44,952 bases of DNA, taken from contig JAGVGO010000112.1 of the NCBI GenBank assembly GCA_020057085.1, positions 1 to 44,952 of the forward strand. Direction: 5' to 3'. Source of the DNA: Planctomycetota bacterium (lineage in GTDB: Bacteria > Planctomycetota > Uabimicrobiia > Uabimicrobiales > JABWCH01). The notes below the pieces were generated by a model, which was given only the letters and a program-made list of their open reading frames with translations, did not search any database and had not been told where the DNA came from. This document shows positions 33,401 to 43,135 of the stretch, one piece after another (position 1 is the first letter of the stretch; every line of letters begins with the position of its first letter). Both the position numbers and the translations under genes were made by a program.

Positions 33401-35388
33401 TGGGCTGGGGAGGCGAGGGAGGGGGGCTTGCTTGCAGCCGCGACGAAGAAAGAGAATTTTTCCAGACTCTTCTGGCCGAAACTTTGCCTGCCGACCTGGA
33501 AAACCTTGTGCCGGTATGGAAGTGGCTGTTGACAAGTAAGTCGGCACGCGTCAAGAGTATCGCCGCAATGCGTTTCCCGCTGCCTCCACACAAAGATCTT
33601 TTGCCGTTTCTGGTGGCTGCTATCCAGGAGGGCATTGCCCAGCCGCATCTGGATCTGCGACTGTGGAACGTCTCGCTTCTCGCCAATTACCTGAATACAG
33701 CGGAACCAGCAGTACGCAAAAATTGGCAGAAATTGTTCGATCAATATTTTTTCGACGAGAAACTTTACCGGCAATTTTGTGAAATGACGAAGAGTACCCT
33801 GCCGCAAGTACAAAAAACCATGCTCAACTTCTGGCGCGGCACCGCCAATGTGTTGTTTCAGGAAAAATATGCCGAGCGCAGACAAACAGTGGTGGATATG
33901 CTGCGCCAGTTCTGGAAAAACGCCGATTCGATCATCCGCTGCCATGCGGTGATGACCTCGGCTGAACTGTTCGACGTCGAAGTATTGAAAGCGGCCTTTG
34001 CGCGTCAGGAGTTCACCTTTCTGGAAAAATGGTCCATCTGTATCGGCGCCATGCTTTGCCAGGAGCATTCCAAGGTCGCCAAACAAGACAAACAGATTAC
34101 CAAACTGATGTTCTCTGCCTTGAAAAATCCGAGGGAATCACCTCATCTACGCGGCGGCCTTTTGTTTATGCTTACTCGCTACAGCCAGAACAATGCGGAA
34201 ACGGCGATGGAAAAGGCGGTTATAGAGTATACCTTGGTAGACGGTTTGAAGAGTCCCAGCACTGTACACAGGTTATGGGCTATCACCAGCATTAGCAATT
34301 TCACCCATGTTTCTGACAATTTGGTGGCGCTCCTGCAAAAGATGAAAAATGAGCACCCAAATCATAACATCAGGGCAGCCTGCCACGGAGTGTTGCTCGA
34401 TCTGGCAGTGCGCGGCGGGTCTTCCGCCAAACTGGACACGTTGCATGCGGAGGTCAAGCAGCAAAAGGGCAAGGAACGGGAGGATTATTTCTGGTCGGCA
34501 CTCTGGGGCTATACATTTGCCGTGGAAGAGGTCATGAACCCGAACTATGATGAAGGCTGCCGGATCGGCTGGGAGCCGGAAGCAACCTGGGAGTTCAAAT
34601 GCAAAGATTTGTGTAGGAAATGTATAGCAAAGCCCAGTCTACGCAAGGAGTTCATTCTGCGTCTGTCCAAGTCGCTAGATCTGCTTAGTGAGTTTACGAA
34701 TGAAGGTTTGTTTTTGCACTACACATACATGCTCGCTGTTCTATACCAAATGGAGGGCGATTACGCCAAAGCATTGCAAACATTGGAAAATGGCATCGCC
34801 AAACTGGGCGAGCGCGACTACCATCTTACCGACCTGTGGGGGCAACTGATGCTCGAACAAAAACGCCATGTGGAGGTACGGCAGCGGATGGAAAAAATTA
34901 TGGCTTCGTTGGGCAAAGCACCGGCCTGGGACCTTGACAAAATCGCTTATCGTGCCCGCTATGAAGCTCAGGTGCGACGCGCACTGTTGCAGGCTTATAT
35001 GGTAGATTACAAGAAGAGCGGTGACGCCAAAGAAAAAGAACGCCTGCATGCCTCAATCTACGCCCATCTCTACGACCAGGCTTTGCTGTGCCCCTTGCAG
35101 CCTATATCGTGGATAATGGTGAGCGACTATTATCTGCACCTGGCCGATGGCGACAAAGTCTTGCTCGTCTCCCAGCGAGTATTGCCAAGGATGCCAAAAA
35201 ATAGTCTGGCATTCTTGTGGCTGGCTCGTGGCTACGCGGCTGCAGGCGAATGGCAACAATCGCTTGACTTTTTGCAAAAAGCGGCAGAGGAACGAACCAT
35301 GGTTTTTCCGCTGCCGCTTGGTGACTACCCTGAATTTCGCTGCGCTCCAGCCTCGCTCAAAGAAAAATTCGAGCAACATGTCAGGTAA
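30448..35388 (+). CDS. Giant serine/threonine protein kinase with TM and long helical-repeat (TPR/HEAT-like) C-terminus
   Basis: GRGGMGVVYQARQ, HRDLKPSNIL, SDFGLA, GTPFYMSPEQ; about 1,200 aa of helical repeats after a TM segment. Confidence 0.95.
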   Translation: MSQEKEAQPTAKTPMEEIVGINQAIAEHVHKGSLVPEEIAKHLLTKCNSSHLHLGQTLVKEGHLKMSQLVKIMQTIGAQSKAGVSTAVASLPRQEKSGLVGSTFGNYEIVKELGRGGMGVVYQARQINTGQTMALKLLLSGPGADVVQVQRFLRESKTTASLEHPNIIRIYDIGEEAGYHYFTMQFVDGGTFEHVLERPDVALEQKLDIFSKICYALQHAHAHKIIHRDLKPSNILMDKNGVPFLSDFGLAKSLDSDSRLTQTGSVLGTPFYMSPEQVKGDRRKIDSRSDVYSLGIMLYQIITGKVPFVAEVLPELYRKIAEEEAAFPDIALPPALKAICSKAIEKKPDLRYTSAAELGDDVNRFVAGKKTLAQKFVAKRAWGNAIRRYRRQLIAAVWVAGVSMLAAMAMLMFHQQKNKEAAARAAYAAQIQAITEELQGCYDEGTRKLGDNPEEACLYFEHGLQIVSREQAKGDKSLLARSKAEEMAARLHVAAVDAYFRAGHYRQSYEMGDRLLHRDSLAERERIMWQTACSAYAGELFREAEEYFGKLSPMYETKARQQSLSLEEEEYYIGSIYHLGLINFQREQWPQAQQHFKQALTLHASNNKPYSFVPLLQLHYCATLVVDIEQKLGPQTAQEIQAYLQPQQEALSPQFYREVEARYWLLLAQSGEGEEAKRWARQTVAVIAECLAQGAEKAEFYYIRGRANHILGSYPQAKSDFVTASEFEDSSSKFNYMSAQLELFNDYLEPNGFQNYYMEFLRDVEKNIRVRPNLFAQEYAKLRRYCLASQFGMSKRIEFSQTRLQELCQLLDSSSQIRQVAEVTLSAMSPTAQVVRALQNKIEEAPSDNKRQLLRELCHKVEETERKRLMQRLLVELSQLQPYGRIWKLRQFCNAETIEFLQSVFADRQQSLFLRFLAGRVLVNIPLLETRKSLWQKYAKGTDDIVTTVLALRLLQEISFITVLEEIEPVRTLVNIMEKGQIEQLGWGGEGGGLACSRDEEREFFQTLLAETLPADLENLVPVWKWLLTSKSARVKSIAAMRFPLPPHKDLLPFLVAAIQEGIAQPHLDLRLWNVSLLANYLNTAEPAVRKNWQKLFDQYFFDEKLYRQFCEMTKSTLPQVQKTMLNFWRGTANVLFQEKYAERRQTVVDMLRQFWKNADSIIRCHAVMTSAELFDVEVLKAAFARQEFTFLEKWSICIGAMLCQEHSKVAKQDKQITKLMFSALKNPRESPHLRGGLLFMLTRYSQNNAETAMEKAVIEYTLVDGLKSPSTVHRLWAITSISNFTHVSDNLVALLQKMKNEHPNHNIRAACHGVLLDLAVRGGSSAKLDTLHAEVKQQKGKEREDYFWSALWGYTFAVEEVMNPNYDEGCRIGWEPEATWEFKCKDLCRKCIAKPSLRKEFILRLSKSLDLLSEFTNEGLFLHYTYMLAVLYQMEGDYAKALQTLENGIAKLGERDYHLTDLWGQLMLEQKRHVEVRQRMEKIMASLGKAPAWDLDKIAYRARYEAQVRRALLQAYMVDYKKSGDAKEKERLHASIYAHLYDQALLCPLQPISWIMVSDYYLHLADGDKVLLVSQRVLPRMPKNSLAFLWLARGYAAAGEWQQSLDFLQKAAEERTMVFPLPLGDYPEFRCAPASLKEKFEQHVR

Positions 35389-35408
35389 GACGCTGGTTTA
35401 CATTACTT

Positions 35409-36038
35409 TTACGGTTTCTTTTCGATGGTGTTCTTTTCCGCCTGATACTTCTTGTTCATCTCGGTAACGATGAGCGTCGTGATGTCGTATTTCTTGCCCC
35501 AGTAGAGCACGTCACGCGTGTTGATTTCCATGCGGAGAGCATCGGCCGACTGGGCACCGAAGAAATCGGCGTCGGCTACGCGCACGATCATGTAGAAATC
35601 GTTTTGCTTGGCGTATTGTTCGACTTCCTGGGTGATTTCCTGGTACACCTTTTCAATGCCCGCTTTCATCTTCTCGGCAAAGAAATAGTTGGCCTTGTCT
35701 TTTTTGAACTTGATCTCGAATAGTTTGTCGGTCAATTCCTGCTCTTTTCTCTTGCGGATAGCACTGCCCGGACGGTAGAGAGGAATTTCCTCGCGGAGCT
35801 GCTTGGTCTGCTCATCCAATTCCTTCATTTTGGAAAGCTCCACCTCAGTTTCTTTGTTGATGTCGTTTTCCATTTCTTTGATTTTCTTGTAATCGCGGAA
35901 GACGCTCTTGAGATTGAGAAAACCGATTTTAAGGCCTTCGTCCTTGTTGTCGGCAAAGGCTTTCTTGAAAAAATCGCTGACAACAAAAGAGAAAACGACG
36001 GTAAAAATGACAAAAAAAAGTCCAACCTGTTTTTTCAT
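35409..36038 (-). CDS. OmpH/Skp-like periplasmic chaperone family protein
   Basis: Signal peptide MKKQVGLFFVIFTVVFSFVV then KIGFLNLKSVFRDYKKIKEMENDI and coiled coil; start at 36038 rather than 36338. Confidence 0.75.
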   Translation of the reverse strand: MKKQVGLFFVIFTVVFSFVVSDFFKKAFADNKDEGLKIGFLNLKSVFRDYKKIKEMENDINKETEVELSKMKELDEQTKQLREEIPLYRPGSAIRKRKEQELTDKLFEIKFKKDKANYFFAEKMKAGIEKVYQEITQEVEQYAKQNDFYMIVRVADADFFGAQSADALRMEINTRDVLYWGKKYDITTLIVTEMNKKYQAEKNTIEKKP

Positions 36039-36051
36039 AAAAAATATCCTT

Positions 36052-38010
36052 CTAAGCTTTCTGTATTTCCTGCTTGCTGGCGGCAGCACCGTTGCCGGCG
36101 ATGAGCGAATGCAATAGCTGACGGAACTCTTCGCCCTCCATGCGCTCGCGTTCGAGCATGATTTCGGCCAATTTTTCCAGCACACTCTTGTGTTTGAGCA
36201 ACAAAGCGATGGTCTGCTGGTAGCAGCGCATGACAATCTCTCGCACTTCCTGGTCAATCTTGTCGAGTGTGCTGCCACTGAAGTAGCTCTTGCGATCGAA
36301 ATTTTTGCCGAGGAACACGTAGCCGTCGTCTTTTTCAAACGCCAGCGGTCCCAGCCGTTTGCTCATACCAAAGCGGGCAACCATCGAACGCGCCAGATCG
36401 GTGACGTGTTCGAGATCCTGCTGCGCGCCGGTAGTGATGCTGCCACAGCAAATTTCTTCCGCCACTCGCCCGGCGAGCGAGACACAGATTTTGGAGAGCA
36501 GCTCCTCGCGAGTCTGACTGTAGTTGTCCTCGTCCGGCATATGCAGCACGTAGCCGAGCGCGGCGCCACGCGGGATAATGGTGATCGTGTGCACATGGTC
36601 GCCGTTCGGGTGCAGTTCCGCCACCATGGCATGTCCTACTTCGTGAAAAGCGGTCATCCGTTTTTCTTTGAGAGAAATCAGGCGGCTCCTGCGCTCCGGC
36701 CCCATCACCACTCGCTCGATGGCCTCGGCAATATCGTCCTGGTCAATCTGTTTTTTGTTCTTGCGTGCTGCCAGGAGTGCCGCTTCGTTCATCACGTTGG
36801 CAAGATCGGCGCCGGAAAAACTGACGGTACGCTGTGCCAGTTGCTTCAGATCGATTTCCGGTGACAGCGGTTTGTTTTTGGAGTGGATTTGCAAAATTTC
36901 CTCGCGACCGCGGATGTCAGGCCGATCAATGACGATGCGCCTATCGAATCGTCCTGGACGCAGCAGTGCCGGATCGAGAATGTCAGGGCGATTGGTGGCG
37001 GCCAGCACGATGATGCCGCGATTGACTTCAAAGCCGTCCATTTCCGACAACAACTGGTTGAGAGTCTGTTCGCGTTCGTCGTGTCCGCCGCCCAGTCCGG
37101 CGCCGCGATGGCGGCCTACGGCATCAATTTCGTCAATGAAGACGATGCACGGCGGTTTGGACTTAGCCTGCTGAAAGAGGTCGCGCACACGCGAAGCGCC
37201 AACGCCGACAAACATCTCGACGAACTCCGAACCGGATATATGATAGAACGGTACGCCCGCTTCGCCGGCCACAGCACGCGCCAACAAAGTTTTTCCGGTG
37301 CCCGGCGGACCGACCAGGAGAGCGCCTCTGGGAATTTTACCACCCAGTTGCTCGAATTTTTGCGGCGATTTCAAAAATTCCACGATTTCTTGTAGTTCTT
37401 CCTTGGCCTCGTTGCAGCCAGCGACATCGGCAAAAGTAGTCTTGGTATCCTGCTCCACCGATATTTTTGCCCGGCTTTTGCCGAACGACATCACATCGCG
37501 GCCGTAGTTGTTCATGCGACGCATGAAAATGACCCATAGCACAATGATGAGCCCAATGGGCAGCAGCCACGACAGCAGCATGGTGAGCCAGTTACTGTCA
37601 ACTTCGCCCTGGAATGGGATATTGTTTTTTTCAAGCATCTTCACCAGATCAGGGTCGTCATGCACCCGCACTGTAACAAAACGGGTGCGACCTTTCTTTT
37701 CCTCGAACATGCCACTGAACGGAAAGACGCCTTCTTTTTCTTTGGGCGTGGCCTGTGCCGATCCTTGCTCCAGTTTCCTTTTTTTGACTTCATCCCAAAT
37801 CTTTTCATCGGAGATATAGACACCGGTGATATGTGTGGTACTCACCGTGCATTTTTCGATGCGATAAGGTTGTTCCGCCATCTCTTTGAATTTGGCGTAG
37901 CTAAGCTCGTCCACTTTCTGGCGAAAAAAAAGAGCATGGATCAATAGCAAGATCGAAAGCAACATCAAAAAATAGAGCAACGAAAAACGATTCTTGTTAT
38001 CAACCTGCAT
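36052..38010 (-). CDS. ftsH: ATP-dependent zinc metalloprotease FtsH
   Basis: [73 protein letters not shown] zinc motif. Confidence 0.98.
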   Translation of the reverse strand: MQVDNKNRFSLLYFLMLLSILLLIHALFFRQKVDELSYAKFKEMAEQPYRIEKCTVSTTHITGVYISDEKIWDEVKKRKLEQGSAQATPKEKEGVFPFSGMFEEKKGRTRFVTVRVHDDPDLVKMLEKNNIPFQGEVDSNWLTMLLSWLLPIGLIIVLWVIFMRRMNNYGRDVMSFGKSRAKISVEQDTKTTFADVAGCNEAKEELQEIVEFLKSPQKFEQLGGKIPRGALLVGPPGTGKTLLARAVAGEAGVPFYHISGSEFVEMFVGVGASRVRDLFQQAKSKPPCIVFIDEIDAVGRHRGAGLGGGHDEREQTLNQLLSEMDGFEVNRGIIVLAATNRPDILDPALLRPGRFDRRIVIDRPDIRGREEILQIHSKNKPLSPEIDLKQLAQRTVSFSGADLANVMNEAALLAARKNKKQIDQDDIAEAIERVVMGPERRSRLISLKEKRMTAFHEVGHAMVAELHPNGDHVHTITIIPRGAALGYVLHMPDEDNYSQTREELLSKICVSLAGRVAEEICCGSITTGAQQDLEHVTDLARSMVARFGMSKRLGPLAFEKDDGYVFLGKNFDRKSYFSGSTLDKIDQEVREIVMRCYQQTIALLLKHKSVLEKLAEIMLERERMEGEEFRQLLHSLIAGNGAAASKQEIQKA

Positions 38011-38267
38011 AGATTTTCCTCATTTCTTGGTTTTGCTGCCCATAGATATTTCATGATTAGCGCAGGATAGGGAAACACCGGGCACGCAAATAAAAAGTCG
38101 TATGCTTGATTATAGAGTGCAATGACAAGGTTTGCAACCAAATTTTACGGGTGGCTAAATGAGATGAGGCGGATAGGCATGTTTTGACGTTGCCAGATAA
38201 AGCGGTATGGGCGGCGCATCATGTTGCCGCCCAGTTACCACCTAGATTACAAGCCCATAGATGCCCG

Positions 38268-38822
38268 TTACTCGATAATAAACACGGCAGCTGCCACTGC
38301 TGTGGTCCACCTGCCCTCGGGATCTCCCTTTGCGGTTTGCGTGATACTTTTTGTTTCGACGATCTTGCCGCTCATGCGATAAATTTCACGTCTTTCGTCG
38401 TAGCTTTCGTTGGGGTCAAAATCAACACCCAGCGTGCTGGCTAACATGGTAGCCGCCAGATCCTCCACATAATCCGAAGCTTCTTTAGCCGATATGCCGA
38501 AAGCCTCGTGTTCACTGATATAGCCATAATGAACACGATTACTTGGGATAGCGAGCCCTACCGAGGCACTCATCAGCCGGTAAGGTTCATCCGTGGCAAT
38601 ACGCCCCAGTACGCAATAAGTGATACCTCCAGGATGCAGCATGGTTAAGCCTTTGCCGCGTGGGACAATTTTACAGTGTGGAGGAAAGATACTGGATACG
38701 CGGACGATATTGCATTTTTCAATGCCAGCTTTGCGCAAGGCAAGCTCAAACGATTGGAGCTTTTCTCGATGAATACCCACACCACGGGTAAAGAAAACTG
38801 TTTTAGGTACTAAGTTTGCCAT
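38268..38822 (-). CDS. Pyruvoyl-dependent arginine decarboxylase
   Basis: VPKTVFFTRGVGIH, VRVSSIFPPHCKIVP (Ser-Ser self-cleavage region), YGYISEHEAFG; start MANLVPKT at 38822. Confidence 0.9.
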   Translation of the reverse strand: MANLVPKTVFFTRGVGIHREKLQSFELALRKAGIEKCNIVRVSSIFPPHCKIVPRGKGLTMLHPGGITYCVLGRIATDEPYRLMSASVGLAIPSNRVHYGYISEHEAFGISAKEASDYVEDLAATMLASTLGVDFDPNESYDERREIYRMSGKIVETKSITQTAKGDPEGRWTTAVAAAVFIIE

Positions 38823-38864
38823 TTGCCTCCTACCATTCAAAAAGCGGGGAAAGTTTTTCAAAAA

Positions 38865-40220
38865 TCAATGTCTCTCAGACACGACCAATCCTTCCGAGAG
38901 CCAATCCATACCAAAATTGCAAGCGACTACCACTTGCTCATCTCCGGTAAGACCTTCGGTAATTTCATAAAAATTCAGGTTACTCATGCCGATACGCACA
39001 GGTGCAGCGATCAGTTTATATTGGTGTTTATTTTGCGCTATTGCGCAAAACACAAGTGGTTGGTATTGAGATACTGCATGCCTCGGGAAGATCACACTTT
39101 CCCTCGGTACTTGCAGACAACGGTTTTTCTTGGGCAAAATAAATTTGATAGTGGTGCTTCTACCCAAGGGGATATTGTTGATTTCGCCAGAGCAGGCGAT
39201 CTTCACGCTATCGCTATATTCACTGATGGAAGGTGTAATTGCCACTACCTCTCCTAAAAATTTCTTTTGCTGTGGCGATAACAGTAATTCGACCGGAGTC
39301 CCTTTGGCAATATAAAAATTTAAAGGCGTCTGACGTATTTTGCAACCAATCTCTTTTTGCGCAAGATCGGCTAGAACCATTTTTCCTTCAACCACCAAGA
39401 GTGGTTCCAAATCATCTTGCTTGACATGGGCAAGTCGTACGAAGGTTTCCATGCTGCCAGCAGAGTGCCAGCTCAACAACAAATTGAGAAGCAAGAGACA
39501 GATGAACATGGTGATGACGCCCCAGAAATAAAAGGGCAAGCGATGGAGTAGATGAAGAATTTGCTCTTTGTAATCACCGCTGAAAAGACAACCTGCTCCC
39601 ATCTCCTCCGGCAACGATAAATGTCTTTCGAGTTGTCTCACTTTCGTCTTGCCTCTTGCCATAATAATTTCTTGTGGTTGATAAGTTTGCGGTACACCGC
39701 TCGGTTCATTTGCGCCTTCTTTGGCAGACATCTCCGGCAGCGGAATCGGCGACGTGCCACGTTTGCTCGTCGCCTCCACCGGGGCACTCGCCTGCTCAGG
39801 CATAGAGATCGGTTGGATGGCCTCATTCGCTATCGGGGCAGAAGACGGTGTTTTTTCCAGAGGCTTCTCTGTTTTTGGCTTATGCTTTTGGGGGTGATTT
39901 ATGGATGCCCCCATTCTGGTGGCAAACAAACTTTCATAATTTGCATCTGAACTTTTATACAGATCTTCATCTTCTATCGGATCTGCAGGCGACTCTTGTG
40001 TATCGGCGTCATCCGAAGAAATGGGTACCTGGCGCGAAAGGCGCAGTTGCTCGATTTCTTCGCCATCGAATTTTAACTCATTGTTCTCATAGACAGGATT
40101 GACTGTTCCCTTGTCTACCATCTTTTTGAGGTCTTCTTCGTTGAGCTTCAATTCTTGGAGCGCCCGGCGTACCGAGAGATATTTTGGCTTACGGTTTTTT
40201 TTGGCTTCATTGTCTGACAT
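38865..40220 (-). CDS. Excisionase/HTH-like N-terminal domain fused through a TM helix to an HlyD-like adaptor region
   Basis: KYLSVRRALQELKLNEEDLKKMVDKGTVNPVYENNELKFDGEEIEQL; single TM FYFWGVITMFICLLLLNLLLSW; beta-rich C-terminus. Confidence 0.6.
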   Translation of the reverse strand: MSDNEAKKNRKPKYLSVRRALQELKLNEEDLKKMVDKGTVNPVYENNELKFDGEEIEQLRLSRQVPISSDDADTQESPADPIEDEDLYKSSDANYESLFATRMGASINHPQKHKPKTEKPLEKTPSSAPIANEAIQPISMPEQASAPVEATSKRGTSPIPLPEMSAKEGANEPSGVPQTYQPQEIIMARGKTKVRQLERHLSLPEEMGAGCLFSGDYKEQILHLLHRLPFYFWGVITMFICLLLLNLLLSWHSAGSMETFVRLAHVKQDDLEPLLVVEGKMVLADLAQKEIGCKIRQTPLNFYIAKGTPVELLLSPQQKKFLGEVVAITPSISEYSDSVKIACSGEINNIPLGRSTTIKFILPKKNRCLQVPRESVIFPRHAVSQYQPLVFCAIAQNKHQYKLIAAPVRIGMSNLNFYEITEGLTGDEQVVVACNFGMDWLSEGLVVSERH

Positions 40221-40235
40221 GTGAGCTACTCTCCG

Positions 40236-41585
40236 CTATTCCTGTTGATCCGTTTTTTCCTCTCTTTCAGCCATCATCGCCAATGCCAGGCCTGCCCGTT
40301 GCCGTACTACCTGTTCCGGATCGTTCAAGGCCTTGGTCAGGATGGGCAAGATAGACCGGCTACCGATATTGACCATCGCCTGCAGTGCCGCGAATCTTAC
40401 AAGTGGCGCCTTATCTTCAAAAGCATACATGAGGTGGACTATGGCTCCTTCTCCCTGGATGCGGCCAAGAGCCAATACGGCTTTCTCACGCACACTGATA
40501 TCTTTGTCGTATAGAGCCTTAGTCAGGGCAGGGATAGCCTCTTCCGTGCCGATTTCGGCCAAAATACGCACGGCTATTTTGCGCACCACCAGGCTATCGT
40601 TTTCCAAGGCATTGGCTAAAGCTCTGGATGCCGGCTGGCCGAATTTAGCCATCGCCTCCACTGCCGCACGGCGTACCTCCCAACTGGGGTCTTCCAATAC
40701 TTTGAGGAGTGAGTGCAACACTTTGGGATATTCCAATTTGCCCAGCGCTCTCACGACCTCTAATCTGACAGAAGCATGTTTGTCGTTGAGAGCTTCTGTA
40801 AGACCGTCTGCGGCGCGTGCCGATCCTATTTCGCCAAGAGCTTCCGCTGCCGCTTTGCGTACACGCCAGGATGGATCATGGAAAGTATCTGCGAGCGCCG
40901 GCACCGCTTCCCTGGCTTTCATTTTTTTTAGCACACAGACAGCCGCATAGCGTACTTTTTCCTCCGGATAGTTGAGAGCCACGATGAGCGCGGGCACTGC
41001 CAGATACCCCATCTCTTTGAGAAGTTCGGGCAAATCGCCGTGTTTTTCACCTTCTTCCTGATAGAGAGAATGTACCAATGCCAGCACGACTGGTCTACCG
41101 ATTTGCTTTAAAAGCGCCACAATCACTTTCTTGATTGCCGTATGCTGACTGGGGTAAGATTCGATCAACTTTTGGATGATAGTTAAGGCGTCTTTGTTTT
41201 GGGCACTGGCGAGCATATTCTGCAACAATTCCAGTTGTGTGCCGACCATGGCAAGAGATGCTTTGGTCTGGGATGGCAAGCTGGCCTCGATATCTTTCAG
41301 TTGTTGAGCGATAATCGGTAGGACAGCCGCAAGGTAACCGAAACATATGGTGTCAGGTACTACCTCGGACACATCCAGTTTATGGCTATCGTGTCCCTGA
41401 AGAGCCTCAATGAAAGAGTGGACATCGTGGAGGCCGAATTTAATGAGAGCTTCGGCAATGGATCCTTTGTCACTGTATTCTTTGAATGCTTCTGCAATCT
41501 GTGCCTCATTTACACTGCCAGGTTGCTTACTTTGTACCAGCCGCATAATTTTAGTATAAAACTTTTTGAGTAGTTCTTCTGACAT
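40236..41585 (-). CDS. HEAT-repeat protein
   Basis: Tandem (A)VPAL.....D....VR.AA.EALGEIG repeats; start MSEELLKKFYTK at 41585. Confidence 0.92.
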   Translation of the reverse strand: MSEELLKKFYTKIMRLVQSKQPGSVNEAQIAEAFKEYSDKGSIAEALIKFGLHDVHSFIEALQGHDSHKLDVSEVVPDTICFGYLAAVLPIIAQQLKDIEASLPSQTKASLAMVGTQLELLQNMLASAQNKDALTIIQKLIESYPSQHTAIKKVIVALLKQIGRPVVLALVHSLYQEEGEKHGDLPELLKEMGYLAVPALIVALNYPEEKVRYAAVCVLKKMKAREAVPALADTFHDPSWRVRKAAAEALGEIGSARAADGLTEALNDKHASVRLEVVRALGKLEYPKVLHSLLKVLEDPSWEVRRAAVEAMAKFGQPASRALANALENDSLVVRKIAVRILAEIGTEEAIPALTKALYDKDISVREKAVLALGRIQGEGAIVHLMYAFEDKAPLVRFAALQAMVNIGSRSILPILTKALNDPEQVVRQRAGLALAMMAEREEKTDQQE

Positions 41586-41715
41586 CTTGAATCTCTCAGT
41601 GCAATGAAGGCGCAATGAAGGCCAGAAATTTTCAATGAAAGGAGGCCAGGGAGAATAAAATTTTATTGCGTTTTCGCTGGCTTGTCAAGTCATTTCTGAC
41701 AGTGTGCATTTTTTC

Positions 41716-41745
41716 TTGCCCGATGCGAAAAAAATGTGCTAAAAT
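41716..41745 (+). promoter_or_regulatory. Candidate promoter for the nucleotide-sugar dehydrogenase gene
   Basis: TTGCCC-N18-TAAAAT with TG extended -10 (AAATGTGCTAAAATA). Confidence 0.45.
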
Positions 41746-41796
41746 AGATTTCGCAATTGTACGAAATTTTACTCTCAAAATAAAAAAGAAAGATTT

Positions 41797-43098
41797 ATGA
41801 ACATCATTGAAAAAATACGCAGCAAACAGGCCACCATAGGCGTGATAGGTCTTGGTTATGTCGGTTTGCCATTGGTAATCGAATTTTGCCAGGCGGGATT
41901 TGCCGTCACCGGATTTGACATAGATGCGGATAAAATCGCTTCCCTGAAACAAGGGAAAAGTTACATCAAGCATATTGACATCTCCATGTTGCAGCCACCC
42001 CGGTGTTTCAATTTTACTACAGACATGTCGCTATTGGCGCACATGGACTGTATCGTCATCTGTGTGCCGACGCCGTTGAATCAGTACCGTGAACCGGACC
42101 CGTCGTTTATTTTCCAGACGGTACGTACCATTGCCCAGCATCTCAAACAAGATCAGTTGATCGTACTCGAATCCACTACCTATCCGGGGACCAGCGACGA
42201 AGACATGCGGGCGATTCTGGAAGAAACCGGCTTTAAGGCGGGCATAAACTTTTATCTTGCCTTTTCACCAGAACGACAAGATCCGAATAACAAAGAATTC
42301 ACTTTGCGCAATATTCCTAAAGTAGTAGGCGGCTATTCGCCACGATGCCTGGAGGTCGCGGCTGCATTATACAGCCAGATTGTAACACAAGTAATACCAG
42401 TCTCTTCGACCAAAGTTGCCGAGATGTGCAAACTGCTCGAAAACACCTACCGCGCTGTCAATATCGCCCTGGTCAATGAGCTGAAAATTTTATGCGACCG
42501 CATGGGTATTGATATCTGGGAAGTAATTGAAGCGGCCAAGACCAAACCTTTCGGTTACCAGGCATTTTATCCGGGGCCTGGCTTGGGCGGCCATTGTATC
42601 CCCATCGTCCCTTTTTATCTGACATGGAAAGCCAGAGAATACGATTTTACCACCAAGTTTATCGAGCTGGCCGGCGAAATAAATACCTCCATGCCTTACT
42701 ATGTCGTGCAGAAAGTCATGGAAGCCTTGAGCGAACAGGGGAAATGTATCGCCGGCGCCAAGATTTTGGTTTTGGGTGTCGCTTACAAAAAGGATGTGGA
42801 TGACATCAGGGAATCTCCTTCGTTCAAAATTATGAAGATTTTGCAGGAGAGAAATGCGGTCATCGCTTATAATGATCCCTATATCCCGGCTATTCCCAAG
42901 ACACGCAAATACAAATTTAATCTCTCCTCGATTCCGCTCACGACCGAAAATCTTGGCAATCACGACTGCGTATTGATCGCTACCGATCATTCATCATATG
43001 ATGCGGATTTTATTGCCGAGCACGCCAAATTGGTAGTAGATACACGTAATGTCATCAAGAATTATCGGCGGTATGGCAAAAAAATCAAGAGAGCATAA
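41797..43098 (+). CDS. UDP-N-acetyl-hexosamine dehydrogenase-type nucleotide-sugar dehydrogenase
   Basis: IGVIGLGYVGLPLVIEFCQAGF, ESTTYPGTSDE, KLLENTYRAVNIALVNEL, GPGLGGHCIPIVPFYL, GVAYKKDVDDIRESP. Confidence 0.95.
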   Translation: MNIIEKIRSKQATIGVIGLGYVGLPLVIEFCQAGFAVTGFDIDADKIASLKQGKSYIKHIDISMLQPPRCFNFTTDMSLLAHMDCIVICVPTPLNQYREPDPSFIFQTVRTIAQHLKQDQLIVLESTTYPGTSDEDMRAILEETGFKAGINFYLAFSPERQDPNNKEFTLRNIPKVVGGYSPRCLEVAAALYSQIVTQVIPVSSTKVAEMCKLLENTYRAVNIALVNELKILCDRMGIDIWEVIEAAKTKPFGYQAFYPGPGLGGHCIPIVPFYLTWKAREYDFTTKFIELAGEINTSMPYYVVQKVMEALSEQGKCIAGAKILVLGVAYKKDVDDIRESPSFKIMKILQERNAVIAYNDPYIPAIPKTRKYKFNLSSIPLTTENLGNHDCVLIATDHSSYDADFIAEHAKLVVDTRNVIKNYRRYGKKIKRA

Positions 43099-43135
43099 GC
43101 CACCGTCAACAAATAACGCAAGGAGGACGCTTGGC

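Noticed and set aside
33247-34086. 279-aa minus-strand ORF inside the giant kinase
   Set aside because: Antisense to the continuous 1,646-aa CDS; no supporting motifs.
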